DNA of 64,000 bases from Natronococcus sp. AD-5 (GCF_030734285.1 NZ_CP132295.1:868001-932000); one strand, 5' to 3'; shown: positions 18,480 through 28,524, counted from the stretch's first letter. Numbers and translations: made by a program. The notes: generated from the letters alone by a model not told the origin.

Positions 18480-18591
18480 ACATCCCACAACGGGATCGAG
18501 AACCTACGTACTATCGGTGATCGCCGCCGGCTGATCTCGGATCTCTCTCGGAGGAAACTAGTTCACGGTGGCTCTCGAAGCAGACACTCGT

Positions 18592-18930
18592 ATGAAACCG
18601 GACAAGACCGCGACGGCAGAAGTTGAGGTCGATCGCGCGAGCGTCCTTCGATCGATCCGCATGGACGACGCAGACGTACAAAACGTGGGGCTACTTCTCG
18701 ACGACATCGTCGAGTTATTCGTAACCGTTAGGCGACTCGAACCGATCCATACCCGTCGGGTCGTCGAGGAAGCGCGACTCAGTAGAACGCTGAGCGACGG
18801 CGAGTACGAAGAGTTCCTTCGATGGTTGACTAACACTGACTTGCTCGAAGAGGCGGACACATCCGGCCACTACCAGCTCGGTGACGCCATTTCGTTGAAC
18901 GCTACCCGAGACGAATTTCCTGTGGAGTGA
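18592..18930 (+). CDS. Hypothetical protein, possibly winged-helix
   Basis: 112 residues from ATG 18592; an in-frame GTG at 18568 is 13 bases after GGAGG (18550-18554) and could be the true start. Acidic, helical, with [20 protein letters not shown] and [20 protein letters not shown], which resembles a small winged helix in which a loop DTSGHYQLG forms the wing. This is a weak assignment. Its 3' end overlaps the 3' end of the convergent Usp gene by 29 bases. Confidence 0.6.
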   Translation: MKPDKTATAEVEVDRASVLRSIRMDDADVQNVGLLLDDIVELFVTVRRLEPIHTRRVVEEARLSRTLSDGEYEEFLRWLTNTDLLEEADTSGHYQLGDAISLNATRDEFPVE

Positions 18931-19813
18931 ATCTCCACTCGAGGGTACGTTTGTTTGCTTCAGGTGACCGTACGGTTAGCACGGGTGCCGGCGCGGTACG
19001 AAGAACACGTTCCGTGACGCTACCGAGCAATTCTCGATCGACTCCGCTCCGTCCGTGCGTCCCCATGACGAGCAGGTCAATTCACTCCGCTTCGGCGTAC
19101 GCAGAAATCTCCCTGTGGACCGTTCCGACGTCGGTCGCCGTGCGTACGTCGATGCCTTCCTCGTCAACTTTCGCTGCCGCCGACTCGAGCGTCGTTCGAA
19201 CGTTTTCCTCGAGGTGTTCGACCAACCGGTCGGTCTCGTCGTCGGTTCCATAGCGCGTCACGCTGACCACCGATAAAAGGTGGAGCGTCGCTCGGGTTTC
19301 CGCTGCCGCCTCGATTCCGAGATTCAGCGCGGCATTTGCGTGGTCGCTTCCGTCTGTCGGCACGAGAACGCGGTCGTACGGGTAGATTCTTCGGACGTCG
19401 TCGCTCGCCCGAACGACGAGAACGGGAACGGATGCACCACGGACGACTCCCTGGGTTTCGTTCCCCAGCGCCAGTCGGCCGACCCGCCGCCGTCCGTGCG
19501 AACCCATGACGATAATCTCAACGTCGTGCGTTGCGGCGTACTCGAGAATACGTTCTTTCGGCTCTCCTCATTGCACTTTAGTAACGACTGGCGTCTCGGC
19601 GACGGTCGCCAATTCGCGGGCGGCAGCGAGTATCGCATTACCCGTCTGTTCGGATGCTTCGAGATGGTCGCCGCCGTTTCTGTCGCCGTCACCATTCTCG
19701 GACACATACAGGAGATGAACGGTTGCCGATGCCGACGCAATCTTAATGGCAAGTTCGAGGGCGGCAGTGGCAGGGCCACTTCCATCGGTCGGGACGAGTA
19801 GGCGATTGAACAT
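18902..19813 (-). pseudogene. Tandem universal stress protein with two in-frame TGA codons
   Basis: One frame of 304 codons from ATG 19813 encodes two UspA domains: FNRLLVPTDGSGPATAALEL, loop GSHGRRRVGRLALGN, then YDRVLVPTDGSDHANAALNL and loop [15 protein letters not shown]. Two TGA codons interrupt it without any frame change: at 19568-19570 (VVTKVQ-stop-GEPKERILEY) and at 19082-19084 (SAYAEAE[14 protein letters not shown]). Everything between and after them is well conserved, so the stops are recent or are read through. A CGA-to-TGA transition would explain the first. No selenocysteine or pyrrolysine machinery is visible here. Confidence 0.85.
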
Positions 19814-20062
19814 ACGCCTTATTCGACTGGCATTCATTTACAATTATCCTGTTCGGAACCTATGTCCATGAGGCCAGTACGAATCCACCGGGATTGTTGC
19901 TCTAACGTCGTTGCTATCCTCGCTGCGGACGATTCTTCGTGCCAACCGTTTCACCTGTTAGTAGCGCTACTGAGCACCGTACATTCATAATGATTTGACT
20001 GTCACTGCGACCACCTCTACAAACTATGTCGCTCGTTGTGGGAAGGACGAGGGGGAGAATCA

Positions 20063-20485
20063 ATGCCTATCGAAAATTTCGCACGAAGCGACGTCGTTAC
20101 AGCTACGACTGACGAATCGATCCACGAACTCGCAGCGACGATGCAAGACGAAGACGTCGGTAGCGTCGTCATCGTTGACGGCGACGCGCCAGTCGGGATC
20201 GTAACCGATCGCGATCTAACGATGCAGGTACTTGCCGAGCGAACTGATCCTGATGAGATCATTGCTGAAGACGTGATGTCGGACGACCTGCAGACGATCG
20301 AACACGACGCTGGCTTCTACGAAGCCACCGAATTAATGAGCGAACGCGGTATCAGACGGCTTCCCGTAACAGGCGCAGACGGTGAATTGAACGGTATCAT
20401 CACGGTCGATGATCTGAACGAATTACTCGCCGACGAGCATCAAGAACTAGCGGGAGTGATCCGAGCGCAGCGGCCACCGTACTGA
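20063..20485 (+). CDS. CBS-pair protein
   Basis: 140 residues from ATG 20063, made almost entirely of two CBS repeats: FARSDVVTATTDESIHEL ... GIVTDRDLTMQVL and AEDVMSDDLQTIEHDAGFYE ... GIITVDDLNELL. CBS pairs bind adenine nucleotides and report energy charge. With no attached enzyme domain it resembles mycobacterial Hrp1 in size and layout. Possible partners are the Usp proteins and the M50 proteases nearby (inference). Upstream GAGGGGGAG may serve as ribosome-binding site. Confidence 0.92.
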   Translation: MPIENFARSDVVTATTDESIHELAATMQDEDVGSVVIVDGDAPVGIVTDRDLTMQVLAERTDPDEIIAEDVMSDDLQTIEHDAGFYEATELMSERGIRRLPVTGADGELNGIITVDDLNELLADEHQELAGVIRAQRPPY

Positions 20486-20608
20486 GCGATAGCGCGTTTC
20501 GAAGGATCGAGGGAAGTGCCTATCCGTCCGGGCAGGGATATGGCCGCCGCCCTCGTTGACGAAGAGTGACGCTACCGTATCGGTCGCGCTCTCCGTACCG
20601 AATTCTTG

Positions 20609-20803
20609 TCACTCCCACGCTGCCAGCTGCTCACCGAGTTCGGCGTACAGTTGCCGCGCCTGTTCCTCCGTAAGATCGACGATCGCATTTTGCCTGTACT
20701 CCGAAAACTTCGATTCTGGATACGGTCGGAAATATCCATCAATCTCGATTCTCCGCTCGCCGTCGCGCTCGCGCACTCGCAGATCAATCTCGTCGTACTG
20801 CAT
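20609..20803 (-). CDS. Small hypothetical protein
   Basis: 64 residues from ATG 20803 (QYDEIDLRVRERDGERRIEI), acidic, no Cys. The C-terminal helix LTEEQARQLYAELGEQLAAWE is typical of small conserved haloarchaeal proteins. No function can be given. Confidence 0.65.
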   Translation of the reverse strand: MQYDEIDLRVRERDGERRIEIDGYFRPYPESKFSEYRQNAIVDLTEEQARQLYAELGEQLAAWE

Positions 20804-20943
20804 AGGACGAAGTGCGCTCTCGAGCGAGAAAACAATTGAGGTAAATTATATCCATTCCTTTATTGTAGATTTTTATATAACGCGATACGAGTCACCCGAT
20901 AGGACACGCATAGCTTCATTGTTTCTCGCGTCGGTGTGGATGT

Positions 20944-21084
20944 ATGGTGGGCACGTGCCCGTACTGCGAAGAGGAAATCTCCCCCGTGAATGGCGGCGAA
21001 CCGCAGGAACATACGGGAGTCGCGACCGTGTGGATCTGCCCGGTCTGCGAAAAAATACTCGGAATTACCGAATGGCTCAATTGA
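20944..21084 (+). CDS. Zinc-ribbon micro-protein (46 aa)
   Basis: ATG 20944, TGA 21082-21084. Two CPxC motifs (CPYC near residue 5 and CPVC near 32) separated by about 24 residues form a treble-clef or zinc-ribbon, with aromatic W30 next to the second. Acidic start EEEIS. Small zinc ribbons are widespread in haloarchaea; several affect adhesion or stress responses. Sits 55 bases before PAC2, perhaps cotranscribed. Confidence 0.75.
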   Translation: MVGTCPYCEEEISPVNGGEPQEHTGVATVWICPVCEKILGITEWLN

Positions 21085-21138
21085 CGAACGTCGTCCGCCC
21101 CTCAAACGGATGACTGTACACATGATAGCAAGATACCA

Positions 21139-21894
21139 ATGAACAATGAACTTTCAGCGTCGTTCGAACGGCTGACAGAACTCGAAGCGAAGCGCCCGAC
21201 ACTTATCGAAGGGCTTCCCGGCCACGGCCTCGTAGCATCAATCGCCGTTGAACAGATCGTGACCCAACTCGGACTCGATCACTACGGCAACATCGTCTCT
21301 GACGCGTTTCCGCAGGTCGCGTCCTTCGAGGACGGTCGCATTCGAGATCTGATCCGCGTTTGCGCGGGCGGCGACCCGACCGTGATGACGCTCCAGAGCG
21401 ACGTCGTGCTCTCTCCGCCCGCTTCTCGGGCGCTGAGTCAGTGCGTGTTGGAGGATCTCGCACCCGAGTTCGACCGCGCTGTCTTCCTCGCGGGCGCACC
21501 GGCTGAGACCGAAGCACAGATCGGCGACGTGCACGGGATCGCGACGACTGACGGACTCGAGCGAGAACTCGCGGAAGCGGGAATCGAACTTGCGGAAGGG
21601 CGAGGCGTGATCGACGGAGTGACCGGTAGGCTTGCTATAGCCTGTTACCACGCGGACGTCCCTGCGGTCGTTCTTGCCGTGAAAGCGGATCCGTACCTCC
21701 CCGATCCGACGGCGGCGCAATCCGTTATCGAAACCGCACTGGAACCGCTCGTCCACTTCGATATCGACACGACGGAGCTCGAAGAACAGGCGGACCTGAT
21801 TCGAACTCGCCTGGAGGATGTCGCTCAACAGTTCCGGCAGACGGTTCAACAGCAGCGTCCGGGACGACAAGAGGACCCGACGATGTACCAGTGA
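21139..21894 (+). CDS. PAC2-family proteasome assembly chaperone
   Basis: 251 residues, usual length. Start PTLIEGLPGHGLVASIAV is the family signature. Then VLAVKADPYLPDPTAAQSVI and a C-terminal coiled-coil tail (ELEEQADLIRTRLEDVAQQF) ending in a Gln-rich stretch. PAC2 proteins help assemble proteasome alpha rings or bind ATP-grasp partners; the archaeal role is not certain. A badly decayed second copy lies at 39947-40473. Confidence 0.93.
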   Translation: MNNELSASFERLTELEAKRPTLIEGLPGHGLVASIAVEQIVTQLGLDHYGNIVSDAFPQVASFEDGRIRDLIRVCAGGDPTVMTLQSDVVLSPPASRALSQCVLEDLAPEFDRAVFLAGAPAETEAQIGDVHGIATTDGLERELAEAGIELAEGRGVIDGVTGRLAIACYHADVPAVVLAVKADPYLPDPTAAQSVIETALEPLVHFDIDTTELEEQADLIRTRLEDVAQQFRQTVQQQRPGRQEDPTMYQ

Positions 21895-21963
21895 CTCCTC
21901 TTCAAGAAGATGGATACCGTTTATCGCTGTGAGAAGGAGTCCCAAGCTTTATACTAGTTCCCG

Positions 21964-23802
21964 CTATTCGTCTGCGTGAACGGCGATTATGGGCCGACCA
22001 TCGTCGATCGCCCGCTCGAGTTCCTCGGCAACCGCCGTTCCCCGAGAGAGTTGGATCTCACCACCGCGGCCGACGGTCGCGGTGAACAGGTACTCGCCGT
22101 CCGCTTCGACTTCGACGGTTTCCCCGACGTCGGCGTCCAGAGACAGTACGACGTGATGCCTCGTGAACTCCGGGACGACGTCGAGCGCGCGTTCCTTCCG
22201 GACGGTTTCGACCGGAGTCGATGACGATTTCTCGTCGTGCGTTCGAACGTCGATGTCGATTCCCAGCCGGTCTTCGATACTGGAGATCCGTTCACCCTGT
22301 TTTCCGATAACCGCCGAGATATCGCGTTCGTCTACGTACACCGTGGCTCGGTCCATTCCAGCAATTTCAACGTCGACGCGACCGCGAGCGATCGATCTGA
22401 TCTCCCGCTCGATTTCGCCTTTTGCGAGCCGGTTCATTCCGGATTCTCGCTCGACTTCTTCCGCGCCGATCGGGACCGTCACGACCTGCCGGCTGAAGAG
22501 GTAGAGTTCGTATTCGGGGCGGCCAGACTCGAAGTCGCGAACCGAGACGACCGGCCGCGCGAGGTCCGCCGCCGTCATTCCTTCCGGTAACTTCACGTCG
22601 ATCGTAATGTCGTACACAGTCTCTATTTGCCCATCTTCGATGTAGACGACCGTGTCGACGACCTGTGGGATCATTCCGAGTTCGACACGGCCAACGAGTC
22701 GTTGAATCGCGTCGATCGCGCGGGTCGCGTGAACGACCCCGATCATGCCGACTCCAGCCAACCGCATATCCGCGAACACCGAGAAGTCCGCTGTTTTTCG
22801 AATCTCGTCGTAAATCGTGTAGTCGGGGCGGACCATGAGCAGGGCGTCGGCCGTCTTCTCCATCTGTCCGCTCAGCGCGGTGTACTGGGTGATTTCGGGC
22901 CCGACCTGCAGGTCTCGCGGCTTCTCCATCGTCTTAACTACGAAGTCGTTGTCCGAGAGAAACGACGCGATGGCTTGCGCGAACGTCGACTTCCCCGCGC
23001 CGGGTGAACCGGCGACGAGGACACCTCGCTGTCGCTCGAGCAGTCGATCTTCGAGTTCGGCGGCGTGAGCATAGTCCTCGAGCGATGTCTGAACGAGCGC
23101 ACGCACCGCGGTGATCTCCCAACCGTTGCTGAACGGCGGCCGGGAGATCGCGATCCGGAGGGGACCGTACTGAACGATTTGCATACCATCCTCGTCGAGT
23201 TCGACGAATGCGTCCGCACGTCCCCTCGCGGCTTGGATGATCTCGTGTGCGTATCCCTTGAGTTCGTCCTCGGTTGCAATCGATTTGCGAATCGGCTGGT
23301 AATGCATATCGCCGACGTCCCCGCGTTTGGCCATCGGCTCAACGTCCGCCTTGAGATGTACGCTGAGAGTCTGATCATCGAAAAATTCCTTGATACCGAG
23401 GCGCTCCGGTTCCCGTGTCTTCGGGGCAGTGTACTCGACCGACACGCCCGTCGCCTTGGCGACGCGGCTCTGGACGACGTCACTCGTGAGTAACTGCGCG
23501 TCATAGTCGGCAGCAACCGATCGGATGATGACGTCGTTCAGGCCGCGGTACGTACTTCCATCTGGTCGGCTGTCGACGTACTCGAGTTCGATTCGATCGT
23601 CGGCTGCGTGATCGACGAGTCGCTCGAGTTCGTCAAGTCCGTCCCATCCAGTTTCCTTGCCGCGGTTGGCCTGCGATTCGAGCTCGTCAACGACGACTCG
23701 CGGAATGTATACCGTCTCGTCTTCGAAGGTGCCGTCGTCGACCTGTTCAGAGACGCGGCCGTCGACGACCACGCTGGTATCCGGCACGACGTTCATAGTC
23801 AT
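21964..23802 (-). CDS. PINc/VapC-type nuclease-ATPase with KH domain
   Basis: 612 residues. N-terminal PIN nuclease domain (VVPDTSVVVDGRVSEQ; Asp ligands), then a secretion-ATPase-like P-loop domain (GVLVAGSPGAGKSTFAQAIA near residue 260, Walker B IYDEIRKTADF near 333) and a C-terminal KH/PilB-like RNA-binding part (DISAVIGKQGERISSIEDRL near 497). The fusion is a known haloarchaeal family and is probably an RNA-processing ATPase. Start at either of two ATGs (23802 or 23796). A CGAACCGTTCG palindrome is at 23850 between it and the divergent Usp gene. Confidence 0.93.
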   Translation of the reverse strand: MTMNVVPDTSVVVDGRVSEQVDDGTFEDETVYIPRVVVDELESQANRGKETGWDGLDELERLVDHAADDRIELEYVDSRPDGSTYRGLNDVIIRSVAADYDAQLLTSDVVQSRVAKATGVSVEYTAPKTREPERLGIKEFFDDQTLSVHLKADVEPMAKRGDVGDMHYQPIRKSIATEDELKGYAHEIIQAARGRADAFVELDEDGMQIVQYGPLRIAISRPPFSNGWEITAVRALVQTSLEDYAHAAELEDRLLERQRGVLVAGSPGAGKSTFAQAIASFLSDNDFVVKTMEKPRDLQVGPEITQYTALSGQMEKTADALLMVRPDYTIYDEIRKTADFSVFADMRLAGVGMIGVVHATRAIDAIQRLVGRVELGMIPQVVDTVVYIEDGQIETVYDITIDVKLPEGMTAADLARPVVSVRDFESGRPEYELYLFSRQVVTVPIGAEEVERESGMNRLAKGEIEREIRSIARGRVDVEIAGMDRATVYVDERDISAVIGKQGERISSIEDRLGIDIDVRTHDEKSSSTPVETVRKERALDVVPEFTRHHVVLSLDADVGETVEVEADGEYLFTATVGRGGEIQLSRGTAVAEELERAIDDGRPIIAVHADE

Positions 23803-23915
23803 CGTTCACTCAGTAGTAGCATAAAGCAAACACGCAATGTGGTGTGTAGCGAACCGTTCGTGAACGCTGGCAAGAATGGTACGGGTAATTCTTCGTCGCT
23901 ACCGTTCGTTAGAGT

Positions 23916-24386
23916 ATGCCGATGAACATACTCGTTCCGACGGAAGGATCACCGCTCTCGACAAAAGCACTCGAGATGGCGTTGACCGACTATTCGGACG
24001 CGTCCATTACGGTACTTCACGTCATGGATCCCATCGGGTCGGGTCTTACGATCTTCGACGTAATGCGACCGAAATTTCGCAATGGCGCGCCGCCTGGATC
24101 GGTGTCGCCTGAGTACTGGCGCGAGTGGCACGATACGGCTGAAGAGAACGCTGAAACAGTCTTCGAGAGCGCCCGTGATCTCGCAGCGAAACAGGACACA
24201 GAGATTCGAACGGTCCTCGAGTTCGGAAAGCCGGCTGACGTTATCCTCGAGTACAGCGACGAACACGACGTCGATAGAATCGTGATGGGAAGTCACTGCA
24301 GGTCGGGAGCGGAACGATTCCTGCTGGGTAGCGTCGCAGAGACCGTCGTCAAACGAGCTGCGATTCCCGTCATGATCGTCAGGTGA
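23916..24386 (+). CDS. Universal stress protein, single domain
   Basis: 156 residues; MPMNILVPTEGSPLSTKAL start. The nucleotide loop reads GSHCRSGAERFLLGS, in which the second Gly of the G-x2-G motif is Cys, so ATP binding may be redox-sensitive or lost (inference). A Pro-rich insertion (FRNGAPPGSVSPEYWREWHD) lengthens the alpha2 region. Divergent from the PINc ATPase. Confidence 0.92.
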   Translation: MPMNILVPTEGSPLSTKALEMALTDYSDASITVLHVMDPIGSGLTIFDVMRPKFRNGAPPGSVSPEYWREWHDTAEENAETVFESARDLAAKQDTEIRTVLEFGKPADVILEYSDEHDVDRIVMGSHCRSGAERFLLGSVAETVVKRAAIPVMIVR

Positions 24387-24622
24387 ATCTGGACAGCGAT
24401 GTGTTTCGGTGATCTTGAGAGAGGCACACTCCCAGGCCAATTGATCGAGCGGAACAATCGGGGAGCAACTGGACAAGAACGTTTACACAAGGAGGGTTCC
24501 GTGTTCGTCAACCTGATTTTTGACTATACGCGTCGAAGAGATGCATTCTCCGTCTTCGGCAAGTACGTAAGTTGGATAGAGATGTGCCTGCTCTCAAGAC
24601 GCTTCCCAGTGGTGACTGTCGT

Positions 24623-25042
24623 ATGCTCTCTCGCATTCTTGTTCCGATGGAGGGCTCCGAGATGGCCGAACAGGTGCTCGAGTACGCACTCGAGAACCAC
24701 CCCAACGCAGAGATCACCGTTCTCACTGTCGTCGGTGAACCATTAATGATGATGGGCGAAGCAGTAGGGCTCGCGTTGAAAAACGATCTCGAGGCAGCCG
24801 CCAGGGGACGAGCCAAAGAGGTCCACGATCGCGCTCGTGAACTAGCTGCTGAGTACGATACCGAGATCGATACGGTCGTCGATCTCGGCCAGCCAGCATG
24901 GTCAATTATTAATCACGCGGAGAATTACGACGCGATCGTGATCGGCAGTCACGGCGGAGACGTATTCGATTGGTTCTTCGTCGGCAACGTTGCCGAAGCC
25001 GTGTTTCGCCATTCCCCCGTTCCAGTGATAGCCGTACGATGA
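24623..25042 (+). CDS. Universal stress protein, single domain
   Basis: 139 residues from ATG 24623 (LSRILVPMEGSEMAEQVLEY). The loop is GSHGGDVFDWFFVGN: Gly spacing is right but Asn replaces the Ser/Thr that normally holds the phosphates. A Met-rich stretch (PLMMMGEAVGLALK) is unusual. 236 bases after the previous Usp. Confidence 0.9.
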   Translation: MLSRILVPMEGSEMAEQVLEYALENHPNAEITVLTVVGEPLMMMGEAVGLALKNDLEAAARGRAKEVHDRARELAAEYDTEIDTVVDLGQPAWSIINHAENYDAIVIGSHGGDVFDWFFVGNVAEAVFRHSPVPVIAVR

Positions 25043-25096
25043 CGGAAATCACGTCATGTATGGCCTGACTTGATGATGCAGTTAAACAAGTTGGAG

Positions 25097-25609
25097 CTAT
25101 TCGCTTGAGTCGAACGAATCGTTATCGTTGACATCTGTTGAGGTTTCACCGTTGCTCTCAGGTTGCGGCCCACCGCCAGTCTGCGCCTCTTCAGCGTCGC
25201 CCCATCCTCCAGCGTCAACGACTTCGAATAGCTTGCGCCAGTTCTCGTCGTTCTGGCTCTCCGGAAGTTGATCACGTAGTTGTTGAAAATCGGATAGCGG
25301 AACCTGCGTGCTTACAAGATCAACAATGACGCGGGCATGATAGGCTGCCTCCGGTGGATCAATCCGTTCTATCTCACTAACTCGCGAGACGAACTCTTTC
25401 CAGTCGAATCGTTGGCCGTGTTCATGGACGGCGCCGGTCATATACCAGCGAATTTCCATCGGAAGAGAGCCAGCGAGATCCTCTGCTGCACCCTCTGGGA
25501 TTCGCTGACCCAGCGTCATGAGCGTGGCCCGAATTGCTCGTACCGTCTCCCCGGTGCCTGGTAGTTCGAGTCGGTGCTGGACTTGGCCAGTGAACTCATC
25601 GAAATCCAT
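25097..25609 (-). CDS. DUF2267 protein
   Basis: 170 residues from ATG 25609 (MDFDEFTGQVQHRLELPG), the family start; a longer frame to 25660 adds residues of doubtful value. Helical core with TLGQRIPEGAAEDLAGSLP and WYMTGAVHEHGQRFDWKEF, then a low-complexity acidic tail (Ser/Asp/Asn-rich). DUF2267 proteins are often near stress and poly-hydroxyalkanoate or Usp genes; function unknown. Convergent with Usp. Confidence 0.85.
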   Translation of the reverse strand: MDFDEFTGQVQHRLELPGTGETVRAIRATLMTLGQRIPEGAAEDLAGSLPMEIRWYMTGAVHEHGQRFDWKEFVSRVSEIERIDPPEAAYHARVIVDLVSTQVPLSDFQQLRDQLPESQNDENWRKLFEVVDAGGWGDAEEAQTGGGPQPESNGETSTDVNDNDSFDSSE

Positions 25610-25802
25610 TCTCTCCCTCACTCTCTGGACGATGATTACGGACATAAAACCCCATACCAAGAGAACAGAGAACTCACGGTTCTATTGAATGACTACTCTC
25701 CTACTAGACCTCCCGGAGTGGTGATCGGGTAATCGTTGTGCTTTATCGTTCTAAGATAGATCGATTTTTGGATCGACTGAAACCGGCCGGTATGATGCGC
25801 CG

Positions 25803-26690
25803 TTACAATTCATTCGGACGTCCTCTAACTAGTGTCACGGATATCGTCGACCGACGTGAAACGGTTTCAGCGACGCTTCCAACGATGATTCGAGCCGGAA
25901 GGGATCGGCCATGACTTCCCATGACGATCTGATCGAATTCACTCTCTACAGCGTATTCCAGAATGGACCGAGACGGATCCCCGTATGTCAGTTCCATCTC
26001 AACCACGAGGTTGTTATCCTCAACTACTTTGCCTACTGAGTCGAGGATCGCCTCACCCTGATCAGTCATAACCTCAACAATGTTATCTAAGCCCGTTCCT
26101 TCGAAGGCTTCCGATTTGTACTCGAACGGGAGTCTAACGGTGTGTAATATCGTGATCTGTCCTTCGGAAAATTGGCTAATGGCGAATTTTAGCGCAGCGA
26201 TCGACTGTTCAGATCCATCAACTGGAACCAAAATGCGACCCGGGAAATCTCGTTGGAGAAGTTCCGATTGAGATTCTGGAACGATCGTCGTCGAAACAGG
26301 CACCCTCTGAACCACTGCTTCGCTTACGTGTCCGAGAAAGGGACCGACGACTGGGGATTCTCCATGACTTCCCATCACGACATGATCAATATCGTGTTCG
26401 ACGGTGTACTCGACGATCGTACGATGTGGGATTCCCGTCTCGAGTACCTTCTCGACTGTGCGATCGTACTCCGATGCAACTTCGGTTGCGCGTTCGAGGA
26501 GCCGTTCACCAGCTCGTTGGCGTTGTTCGTCGGACGGTTCACTAGATTCAACCTCTCCGTAGGCGTCGTGCTCTACATCGATGACGTGTAACGCAGTGAC
26601 GGTTGCATCTGGAAACGATACGAGCGTATACACGAGGCCTGCAATCGATTGGGACGATCGGTCGAGCGGGACGAGAACGTTTGCTGGCAT
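25803..26690 (-). CDS. Tandem universal stress protein (two UspA domains)
   Basis: 295 residues. Domain 1 (residues 1-140) begins ANVLVPLDRSSQSIAGLVYT with loop GSHGESPVVGPFLGH, in which His replaces Ser/Thr. Domain 2 (from about 150) begins GRILVPVDGSEQSIAALKFA with loop GSHGRSLPARIIVGS, canonical. So perhaps only domain 2 binds ATP. The start at 26690 has a leader of about 40 bases containing an 18-base perfect palindrome. Confidence 0.93.
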   Translation of the reverse strand: MPANVLVPLDRSSQSIAGLVYTLVSFPDATVTALHVIDVEHDAYGEVESSEPSDEQRQRAGERLLERATEVASEYDRTVEKVLETGIPHRTIVEYTVEHDIDHVVMGSHGESPVVGPFLGHVSEAVVQRVPVSTTIVPESQSELLQRDFPGRILVPVDGSEQSIAALKFAISQFSEGQITILHTVRLPFEYKSEAFEGTGLDNIVEVMTDQGEAILDSVGKVVEDNNLVVEMELTYGDPSRSILEYAVESEFDQIVMGSHGRSLPARIIVGSVAETVSRRSTISVTLVRGRPNEL

Positions 26691-26708
26691 GGTTTTCTTG
26701 AATGATCA

Positions 26709-26726
26709 CATCGTCCGCGGACGATG
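26709..26726. promoter_or_regulatory. 18-base perfect palindrome upstream of the tandem Usp
   Basis: CATCGTCCGCGGACGATG reads the same on both strands. It lies 19-36 bases before the Usp ATG (26690). A TATA-like GATTTATTC (minus strand) is at 26756-26764, so the palindrome covers the predicted transcription start/leader and would be a good repressor operator. Confidence 0.6.
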
Positions 26727-26815
26727 CGCGATGCGGAGATTGACCACGCCCAACGGAATAAATCAGTAGTGGATCTGCACGTCGAGTACAAGTCGACCGG
26801 ACAGCGTTTAACGGT

Positions 26816-28024
26816 TTACCAGCGAGTTCGATTGACCGGTTGCGCTGGCTCGCCCGACTGTCCTTCGGGCTCTGGAACGCCAGTGTACTCTTGCGCCGAG
26901 CGGACGAATCCAATACTGAGAGCGGTCACGACGTCCGTACGCGTTACGAGTCCCGCGAGCTGATCGTGCTCGTCGAGGACGATCAACCGACCAATGTCGT
27001 TGCGCTGAAGCGACGTGAGCGCTTCGATCACGTCATCGTCCGGAGAGAGGGTTTCGAGATGGCTCGTCATCACTTCGCCGACCGATATCGAATCTCGCTT
27101 CGACGGAGCGACGGTACGAACGTCCTCGAGCGTGACGACGCCGACGACAGAACCGTCCTCAACGACGGGGTATCCCGTGTGACGCTGGTTCACCATCCTG
27201 TCGAGGAGTTCGTCCACCGTGATATCGGGCGTGACGGTATCGAGGGTATCAACGGGAGTCATCACGTTCTCGATCGTGATTCCCTCGACAGCCGCTTGAA
27301 GTACTGTCTGGCGAGCTTCGGCGGTCGCCGTGATGTAGATGAAAAAGGCGATGGCGATCAGGATGAGATTGAAGGCGAGGAGCCCGAATAGCCCGAGTAA
27401 AATGGCGACCCCTTTTCCCACTTGTGCGGCTTGCGCAGTCGCCACGGCGAACGGACGGTTTCGTGCCAGAATTGCGCGAAGGACCCGGCCACCGTCCATC
27501 GGAAAGCCTGGTAACATGTTGAAGGCCGCGAGCACCACGTTGATGACCGCGAGATACGCGAGGACGAACTGCGCTGATTCAAGGGACACCGGAACGACGA
27601 CGATGAGTGTATAAAATATCATGCCAAGACCGACGCTGACGATAGGGCCGGCGATCGCAATTGTAAGCTCTTGGCGCCAGTTCGTCGGCTGTTCGGTGAG
27701 TTGTGCAACACCGCCGAGCAGCCAGAGCGTGATTGAGTCGATGGGAAACCCATATCGGATCGCGACGAGCGAGTGTCCGAACTCGTGTAGCAAGACACTG
27801 GCAAAGAGGCCAATCGCAGCTGCCGCCCCGAGTATCCACGGTGTCGATCCCGTTGTGAGTGGCTCAATCGAGAGTTCCGTGCCGAGTAGCCCGTTGAGCA
27901 TCGGCACGAGATCCGCGATCTGAACTGCGATGATCCACGCAAACACCGGAAGGATCAACAGGAACGTGATATCTAACTTGACCGGAATGCCGAAGAGAGA
28001 ACCAATCCGGAAGCTTCTGAACAT
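26816..28024 (-). CDS. M50 site-2 protease-like membrane metalloprotease with CBS pair
   Basis: 402 residues. Membrane domain (about six helices) with zinc motif HEFGHS near residue 86 and the partner motif [16 protein letters not shown] near 168. Two CBS repeats follow ([17 protein letters not shown] ... [11 protein letters not shown] and [15 protein letters not shown] ... [11 protein letters not shown]). Rip3-type enzymes cut membrane-bound regulators within the bilayer; CBS domains probably gate this by adenylate level. The substrate is unknown. Paralog at 60469. Confidence 0.94.
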   Translation of the reverse strand: MFRSFRIGSLFGIPVKLDITFLLILPVFAWIIAVQIADLVPMLNGLLGTELSIEPLTTGSTPWILGAAAAIGLFASVLLHEFGHSLVAIRYGFPIDSITLWLLGGVAQLTEQPTNWRQELTIAIAGPIVSVGLGMIFYTLIVVVPVSLESAQFVLAYLAVINVVLAAFNMLPGFPMDGGRVLRAILARNRPFAVATAQAAQVGKGVAILLGLFGLLAFNLILIAIAFFIYITATAEARQTVLQAAVEGITIENVMTPVDTLDTVTPDITVDELLDRMVNQRHTGYPVVEDGSVVGVVTLEDVRTVAPSKRDSISVGEVMTSHLETLSPDDDVIEALTSLQRNDIGRLIVLDEHDQLAGLVTRTDVVTALSIGFVRSAQEYTGVPEPEGQSGEPAQPVNRTRW

Positions 28025-28524
28025 ACACCAAGTATGAGCCAGACAACCTTATGCCAATTCCCGCGTATTCTTTCCTATTGTCCACCAGTCACGATTCCAC
28101 AATCCCTTCAATTGCTTCTTGATACGCTTCACTCAAAACGGAGAGAACACGTTTCATCCCGAACGGTTACTAGTCGGTATGGTCGCAAAATCCACTTTGA
28201 TCCATCTTCTCCGGAACGTAGTCGTTTGCCATGGGGTCCTCAACCCGACAGTCGAGGTGATCTCCGATCTTCCGCTTACGGGTTGTCCACTGATCGCCAC
28301 GAGTCTCACGTCGAAACGCACTGCAGGGCGATTGTCTGGTCGACGTCAAGAGGGCAACACAGGCCAGTGGCGTTGGCGCCTTGACTATAACAACGGAAAC
28401 ATTATCGCCAACAGTGGGTGTGGATACGGCTCTGAGCGAGACAGAGGATCGAGAGCGTTATGACCAACGCTATCGACGGATCGGTTGAAGAACGGCACAT
28501 CCGGGAACTCAGTGATCCATAAGA
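28025..28524. other. Intergenic, no convincing gene
   Basis: About 500 bases. The longest plus-strand frame (28119-28463) has unusual residue composition and overlapping alternatives. A 20-codon frame (28462-28524 region) ends two bases before the zinc-finger gene but is too short to judge. Confidence 0.5.

Noticed and set aside
3318-28306. Shared 16-base word CACTGATCGCCACGAG at about 3318 and 28289
   Set aside because: One such match is expected by chance in a window of this size; flanks do not match.
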